Positions 57,706 to 64,000 of a stretch of DNA of 64,000 nt are shown here, one piece after another (the first letter of the stretch is position 1; the number at the start of each line of letters is the position of its first letter). The notes beneath the pieces were generated by a model. That model was not told the DNA's origin. It made no database searches and saw only the letters and a list, made by a program, of their open reading frames with translations. Made by a program: the position numbers and the translations under genes. Source of the stretch: Diphasiastrum complanatum (taxonomy: Eukaryota; Streptophyta; Lycopodiopsida; Lycopodiales; Lycopodiaceae); assembly GCA_029204225.1 (NCBI GenBank), contig CM055106.1, positions 42,796,368 to 42,860,367 of the forward strand, written 5' to 3'.

Positions 57706-57901
57706 GACTTCAATAACAAATGTTTTAATTAACATGTGAATGATGATATTCATAGCTTACATGTAAATCACACCCCCTTGCATATTCTTGCCCTCTCTTT
57801 GTTACTTTCTGGTTGTTTGTCGAGGCTTCTCTAAGGGCCTCACTATAGGGACGTAGATCTATTGCAGTAGTAGCCCTTCTGCCTATCAACAAGGGTTAGA
57901 A

Positions 57902-58611
57902 TGTTGGATAGGTGCCTAACTATGTAAAGATGCAACTTTTAGATACTTCTCTACTTTTACACTAACTCTATCACCCCTAACACTACCCACCACTAAAACT
58001 ATACCTCTAAACTAACATTCCACATGATTTTTGAGAGACTGTGAAGGGAAAGAGAAGAGTAGAAGAGATAGAGGGGATAAGAGGGAAAGGGAGTGAGGGT
58101 GGAAGTTAGCTCAAATGCTCCTTATGCTTGCGAATGGAGAAACATTCACTATCACAACCAAAAACATATAAACTAGAAGCAAATAGAAAGCACAACAAAA
58201 AAGCATTAGCAAGTAGTGAATAGCAAATGAGGATGTTTCTCTCCAAAATTTGGTAGAGTTTTCTCCTTCTCAATAAGCATGAAAATAGTGTACAAATGGT
58301 GCCTTTTTATAAAAAGGGGAAGGCCCTTGCCCCAAATCCTATTGGCTAATATGTACAATAATCTTGTCCATTCATCTTGGACCCAACTTGATCCAAGGGT
58401 CCACAAAAAGTACATTACAAATCACAAAATTTATGTGATTCCAAAACTGGACCCAACTTAAAAAAGTTTAATACTAGACTTAACTTTGGGCCTCAAGTTT
58501 TATTTTAATTACAAAAGGGCCCAAGTCTATTATTTCTATTTATGCTCAACTTGCGACTTATGCTCATTGGGCCATGGGCTTATACGCGCAGGAAGCCATG
58601 TCCTCGCAACA
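57902..58611 (-). repeat. probable 3' LTR of M
   Basis: On the minus strand it starts TGTTGCGAGG (58611) and ends CCAACA (57902), so the ends are TGTTG...CAACA. A palindromic TATA-like CCTTTTTATAAAAAGG is at 58302-58317. No clear purine tract precedes it and no partner copy is in the window, so the boundaries are tentative. Confidence 0.4.
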
Positions 58612-58732
58612 CATTTATTTACCAACTTAATTTATTTGCTCTGTGTTGGGAATACCCATGGCCTGAAGTAGTGTCGGTCCCTCGGCACTCTGTCGGTTCA
58701 ATATAGTGATCTCTTGGTGCGTCTTCGGTTGA

Positions 58733-60130
58733 TCAGGTAGGCGGTGATGTCTTCCATAAAGGTGATTTGATCAATATTTTCTTAGACCTTATTAGTGTGA
58801 AGGGATTGTGGACGCCGGTTATCCATCGTTGGTCGACCCATGCTTGAAAGCGGCCCGTCCAAGGATTGCCAAGGAGTGCGGCTCGGTAATACGCACGAGC
58901 TCTGGTAGCTGATCTCTCACCTTGTTGGAGGCTAATGTTGTATTTGTCGTAGAATACTCGGCAGTTGGTGACCATGTCTTCAGCTAAGTTGCCGGTATCT
59001 ACGCTTGTGAGCTTAGGCCAAAAGATTCTGTATTTGGCCTTGGTGGCAGGAAGTGGTTCTCGCCTTGCTACTGGATAGTAATAAGGATTTGTGTGCATGT
59101 AGGAGGGAGCTTCGAGATACTGTGCCATTGATGTCTTACTTTGTAGGAAGAGCTGGTGATGCCAGAAAGGTTGTGGATCTAGGAGTTTGACTGCTTTTTT
59201 ATGTATTTTACTCTGGTCCAAATTTGGCAGTATGTAGCCACCTCGCTCTTTTGTTGTTGGATATTTCTTGGCAAACTCCTGAGAGGCGCGCAACTCCTTT
59301 CTCGGTCCTAGGGGCGTGATTTTGTGCCAAATGGTTGGGGCTTCGGAGGCAACCTCGTGTTGAATTTGTGGATCGGGTTCAGGAGAGAGAGGAGGTGAGG
59401 GGTTAGCTTCAGCAATTCTTTGTGACTCAGGGAAAAATTGTCGTGGAATGAAAGGGGGGTTAGTGGTGTCGAGAGGATTAGAAGCGGTGGAAGGAAAAAG
59501 ATAATGTTGGAAACTGGTACCCCTAGAGCCTGACGATTGGTTGGTGTTTGAGCTCCTTGCCCCAGGGGTTGGCCTTGAAATGCAGAGTCTTGAGTTGCAG
59601 GAGGAGGCTGTTGAAATCCTACTCTATCTCCAGCATCTGGTCCATCAAAGTGGTGCCCTGAATCATGGAATTGGGCGTGCTCTGCATGAACTGATGGTGT
59701 CGACTGGACAGCGGCCTTTAGGCGTTCTTCCAGGGTGGCTATGTGCTGGTTTAAGGCCTCGACGGAAGCAATGTATGATTGTTGTAATTTTGAGTGCTGC
59801 TCCGCTGTGGCTTTCATTTTTTGGGCTAGCGTTTGATAGGCCACCACTGGAATGACAATTCCCTCAGGAATAGCTGGTGGTGAGAAATCGTTGAAGTCCA
59901 CCATTTCCAACAGTTCCTTCATAGCGGAACGTGCTGCTTGCGAATCTGCTACAGCCTCATCCTTTTCGGCTTTGAGGGTAGAGCAGCAATCTAAAATGAA
60001 CTCGTGGAGAGAAGGGTGGAGAACTATATATAGACTTTTTTTGACAGAATTTTGCAACTTCACTCAGAAATCGTCCTCAATGTCCACGATTTGGTAATGA
60101 TGGTCACAAATTTTGAGGCAATCTTCTAAA
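58733..60130 (-). pseudogene. extra coding region of M between pol and LTR
   Basis: Two long minus-strand open stretches occupy about 60060-59310 and 59290-58735. The first has a coiled-coil-like part (residues about 76-119, LNQHIATLEERLKAAV), a Gln/Pro/Gly-rich part (about 150-175), and a hydrophobic stretch near residues 184-200. The second is rich in Trp, Tyr and Arg (for example WTGRFQAWVDQRWITGVHNP). Neither shows RT, integrase, protease or zinc-knuckle motifs. Some plant Gypsy lineages carry an additional ORF after pol (the env-like ORF of Athila is the known case). I do not recognise this one, and only the short hydrophobic stretch could suggest a membrane protein. Confidence 0.5.
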
Positions 60131-60569
60131 GGCCCGCGAATTCTTGTAAGTGATTTTTTTTATGCCAAAAGAGAAAAAACGTCTGACAATGCAAAAATGT
60201 GTTTGATCAAAATTTGTAGAGATAGCAGAGAAACCGTGAGGATCATTTTGAACTCCAACGAATTGTCTACAAATTCTGATATTGGATATCTGATGAAAAA
60301 AAAACTACTTTTTTTTATTTTTAAAATTTTTGGTCTCTGAGACAGAATTTGCGGAGGCCAAAAATGTCAAAAAGAGGTCATTTTATCTGAGATGTGAAAA
60401 AATTTCTTCTGAAACTAATGACTTTTGTGGTTTTCTCAAAGAAAACTGTTGGTATACCAGATCTGATAGTATCTTGATGGTTTGAACAAGAAAGCACAGC
60501 AAAAATGTTGTCGAAATGGCATGCAGGCAATAAAAAAGGAAGAAAAACAGTAGGAAAGAAAACAACTAA
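60131..60569 (-). other. spacer between pol and the extra region of M
   Basis: AT-rich non-coding DNA. On the minus strand it ends with ATCACTTACAAG just before the extra region, which could serve as a 3' splice site. Spliced subgenomic RNA is known for extra ORFs in some LTR elements. This is a suggestion only. Confidence 0.35.
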
Positions 60570-63500
60570 TACATATCAAGATAAAAACAGGGTTCATTGT
60601 ACTTTCTCAGTCGGCTCCCATTGACCACAGTGTCAAGGGTTTGGAGTTGTACATATCCAGAGACAAAGGATTTTTTAATGAGGTAAAGTCCTTGGCCAGA
60701 AAATTTTAGTTTGCCTTTGAAGGATTTGGCCTAGTATAGTAGGACCTTATCTCCGACCTGGAAATCTCTAAGTTTCAATGATCGATCATGCCATGCTTTT
60801 TGTCGTCGTTTGTGGACTTGTTGAGCATGGATGCTGATCCATCGTGTTTAACAGAGTTGCTCCAGATGGAATAACTTGTTTGCTAGATTTTGATGAGTAT
60901 CAAGCTCAAGGTTATAGGCTACTCGAAGGGAGGCGATATGGAATTCCACAGGCATAACGACTTCTTGGCCATATGTGAGCTGGAAAGGGGTTAAGCCTGT
61001 AGTGCGATAAGCCATATGCTCGCTTCGGGGTGGTGCGATAAGCCCAGAGAGCAGCATGGAGTTCGAGTTTTCAATCAGATCGGTTGGATTTGACGGTTTT
61101 GGTAAGAATTCCACATAGGATTTTATTGGTGGATTCTTCCTGGCCATTGCAGCGTGGATAGTATTGAGAACTTTTGCGATGTACCACAAAAAATTTGGAA
61201 AGAAGATCTGCTATGACAGAGTTAAAAAAATGTGTACCCCTATCACTGATAAGCTCTAGAGGACATCCAAAATGAACTATAACCTGTTCATAGAGAAATT
61301 TGGCGGTAGAACAAGCGTCAGCATTGCGAATAGCTCTTGCTTCAGCCCATTTGGTGCAATAGTCCATAGCTACTATGATGTAATGAGATTGTGTGTGTCG
61401 AGCAGCAGGACTAATAGGTTCGACATAATCAATTTTCCATTTTTGAAAAGCTTGATCAGTGGGTACAGGGTGTAAAGACATGTAGTCTGTTTTTTGAAAG
61501 CATTTTGTGCGTTGGCAGACATGCAAGCCTTAGTGTAATTGTGCGTATCCTTGAAGAGTGTTGGCCACCAAAAATCGGCCCAGAGGATTTTCTTAGCAGT
61601 TGTTTCAGAAGAGAAATGGCCTACTCCAATACCTTCATGAGTGAGGGAAATTATAGAGGGTATTTCGCCTTCAGTAAGACATTGTCGGATAATTCCATCT
61701 AACCCTTGCTTGTAGAGTTGTCCTACAATTAACATATAAGGTTTAGTTTTGAGGACCAACGCACATTGTTCAGGTTTAGAGAAGGAAGGATCCATTTGCC
61801 CTGAAGTTAAATATTCTATAATTTCCTTAGCCCATACATGTATAAAGTCAACTTGGAAAAGGATTGCATCTGGTAAATCATGGTTGACGCCTTGATCAGG
61901 GGTAGGAAGGTTAGGGATTCGGGATAGATGGTCTGCTAAAAAATGCTGAACTCCCTTACAAACCACGATCCAAAACTCAAATTCTCGTAGTAATAGGATC
62001 AGTCTAGTAATACAGCCTGTGGTGCAGGTCTTGATGATGAGATACAACAGTGCTTGATGATCAGTGAAGAACACAAAGACTTTTTCTAGAAGATAATAGC
62101 GAAACTTCTGAACCGCATATAGCATTGCCAAGGCTTCACATTCGGTAGTGGTATAATTGACTTCAGCAGGTATCAATTGTCGACTAAGAAAACGGATTGG
62201 GTAGTCCTTTTTGAATTCTCTCGGTTGGGTGAGCAATGCTCCAATGGCATACTTGGATGCATCGGTATGCACATGGAATTCTTTAGAATAATCAGGAGCC
62301 CGGAGGATGAGTGCATTGGTAAGGACTTCTTTGAGTTGATTAAAGGCGACGCATTGTTCATCCATCCATTTGGGAACTACAACTACTCTGTAGATTAAGC
62401 GTGCTTTGTTAGCGAAATCAAAAATAAAGCACCGATAGTAGTTGGTGTGGCCAAGGAAAGAGTAAACTTCACCTATCGTACACGATTCTAGAAGGTTTTG
62501 AATGATAAGGATCTTTTCAGGGTCAGTGGCAATGCTATTTCGTGAGATAATATGTCCTAACACAATACCATGGGTTAACATTTTTCAGGATTAAGAGAGA
62601 TGCCGAAGCGTTGACATTGGATAAAAAAATTTCGAGCACAGACAGATGGCGTATTTTTTCGAAATGTGCTCCTAAATCATCCAAGTAAACTTCTAAGCTA
62701 TCGCCCATCTGCTGAGAAAAGACTGCTTGCATAACACGTTGGAAGGTGCTAGGAGCATTGCAGAGACCAAAGGGCATGACTTTCTAGTAGAAGGTTCCTC
62801 AAACTGTGGCAAAAGCGGTTTTGTGTTGATCTTCTTCAGCGATTTGGATCATATTGTATCCGCTAAAGCCATCTAAGAAGGAGTAAGCCTCATCTCCTAC
62901 TAGATTTTCTAAGATGGATTCTCCGAAAGGTAATGGAAAATGATCACGTTCAGTGACGGTGTTAAGTCTCTTAAAATCGACACAGATTTGAAGTTTTCCA
63001 TATTTCTTGGGGACGATGACAATTGGGGAGGCCCACTCAATATGCTCAATTTCATAGATAAATCCCGCATCTAAGAGGCATTGTAATTCCTCTTTGATCT
63101 TGGCCTTATAGATGGGATTGCATTTGTATAGACGACTCACAGTGGGCCTTGCACCCGGTTTAAGCGGGATACGATGCACAACTACTTGGGGTGAGATGCC
63201 TTTCATGTCTTTATAGGTCCAGGCAAAGACATGTCGATATTTTCGCAGGAGCTTTTCAAGTCGTCTGCGTTGTTCGCGATTGAGATGAGCTCCGACATGG
63301 ACAAGATATTCGTTGGTTTCATTTGGCTTACTTAGGCAAAGGGTTATGGTTTGTGCAGGGCCTTCGTAGGGTGAATTACCAGTTGGCTCACGTTGAGCTT
63401 GGGATAATTGGATTGTGACATATCGTATAGTCCTTAAAGTATGCAGGAACATCACGGGCTGGAGATTCGAGGGGGGCCTTGTCTTTCTCTTGTCGGGATG

Positions 63501-64000
63501 GTGTTTGGAAATTTTCGGGGACTAGTGTAGGACTAGAGGCAATCTCAAGAACTTTCCAAACAATGGTGAGGTCACCCGACGGTTGAATTTGAAGTGGGTT
63601 TTTTATTTTCTCTTTCATAGTATGACCATGTGGTTGAGGTTTCGGTGGTGGAGAGGTGTGTGGATGAAGGACAGTTGGTATGTCATGGAGGATCTCGTCA
63701 TCAATTTGAAAGATAGTCTCCTCCTCACAGAGATCCCATGGATAGTGTGGGCATTTGGGACGGTAGAATTTTGTCTCAGACTTTTCAATTGCAACCTTGG
63801 CAACTAGTTCCACCTTGGAAGCATGTTGCGGATAGGTCCTAGGTGGGAGTGCCTCCATATTATTGAGGATCTGAATATCAGAAATCTCCATATCTTCTGG
63901 GCAATTATGAATTCGTAAGACGTTCTCATCATCAATGAATAAATCGTCTGATTCATTAGTGAGTAGCCATGCAACATTTAGCAATTCATCATGGTGTGAA
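60570..64000 (-). pseudogene. pol region of Gypsy M
   Basis: Reading leftwards: an upstream region with PHYPWDLCEEE and Pro/Lys-rich text (63984-63400); RT (HRIPLKPGARPTVSRLYKCN near 63175; KLQICVDFKRLN near 63000; YLDD in SLEVYLDDLGAHF near 62690); RNase H (FHVHTDASKYAIGALLTQ near 62280, TTTECEALAMLYAVQKFRYY near 62150); the integrase HHCC finger (THEGIGVGHFSSETTAKKIL near 61650); the integrase core (MDYCTKWAEARA near 61370, LISDRGTHF near 61250, NGQEESTNKIL near 61130); and a C-terminal tail ending VNGSRLRKYNEPC near 60590. Several breaks are present. There is no chromodomain that I can see. Confidence 0.85.

Larger units (their letters stand above)
57902..64000 (-). mobile_element. Gypsy element M (minus), runs past the right edge
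   Basis: The order on the minus strand from the right edge is upstream polyprotein, RT, RNase H, integrase, spacer, extra coding region, probable 3' LTR. Integrase after RNase H makes it Ty3/Gypsy. The 5' part lies outside the window. The coding part has several breaks. It resembles the non-chromodomain plant Gypsy group (text such as DYCTKWAEARAIRNAD and FLDGFSGYNMIQIAEED). Confidence 0.85.

Noticed and set aside
59541-59855. Plus-strand frame of 104 codons inside M
   Set aside because: It lies opposite the better-supported minus-strand extra region and has no motif. An antisense gene cannot be excluded but is not supported.
58733-60130. Calling the extra region of M an envelope gene
   Set aside because: There is no signal peptide and only one short hydrophobic stretch, so position alone is not enough for that label.

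Overview
The window is intergenic and intronic DNA from a large, repeat-rich land-plant genome. The signs are Ty1/Copia elements with a plant-type primer-binding site (TGGTATCAGAGC), a plant Ty3/Gypsy element, consensus GT-AG splice sites, long CT, TA, G and C runs, and no operon structure. Nothing here separates fern, gymnosperm or angiosperm. Roughly three quarters of the window is LTR retrotransposon. I see no rRNA, tRNA, CRISPR or bacterial-type gene.

Layout from left to right. 1-2855 is the 3' half of Copia copy A (+). 3225-5757 is a related copy B (-), so their LTRs form a large inverted repeat around an unrecognised coding-like segment. 5758-9000 holds an LTR-like stretch and a partial Copia copy C. 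9000-13100 has no gene but has layered repeats: a ~600-bp duplication, a GC-rich foldback, and nested tandem repeats. 13101-31955 is a nested stack. An old Gypsy-like gag region (N) was cut by Copia D (13834-25066, TSD CTTCA), which was itself cut by Copia E (16080-22110). N was cut again by Copia F (25611-31743, TSD ATCAA). 32532-38962 is Copia G (TSD TGATA), which has an uninterrupted 1317-codon gag-pol and LTRs about 0.6% different. It is the youngest and looks whole.

G ends about 50 bp before what looks like the 3' end of a host gene (exons 39012-39122, 39434-39508 and 40314 to about 40694, with an AATAAA at the stop). G therefore probably lies in an intron of that gene, whose product I do not recognise. 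40879-43990 holds a Gypsy-type LTR with a primer site, decayed sequence and one weak exon candidate. 44150-44700 is extreme low-complexity DNA. 44842-49600 is a minus-strand Copia H containing a plus-strand fragment I whose LTR is followed directly by a primer-binding site. 50687-53051 is an odd Copia derivative K with a non-pol ORF, sitting in the gag of another copy, L (53052 to about 56670). A host exon candidate ends at 56971. From 57902 to the right edge is a minus-strand Gypsy element M, with pol in the order RT-RNase H-integrase and an extra coding region between pol and the probable 3' LTR.

The genes present are mainly retroelement gag and pol genes. The points most worth following are the intact intronic element G and its host gene, the extra region of M, the derivative K, and the non-canonical LTR ends of E.
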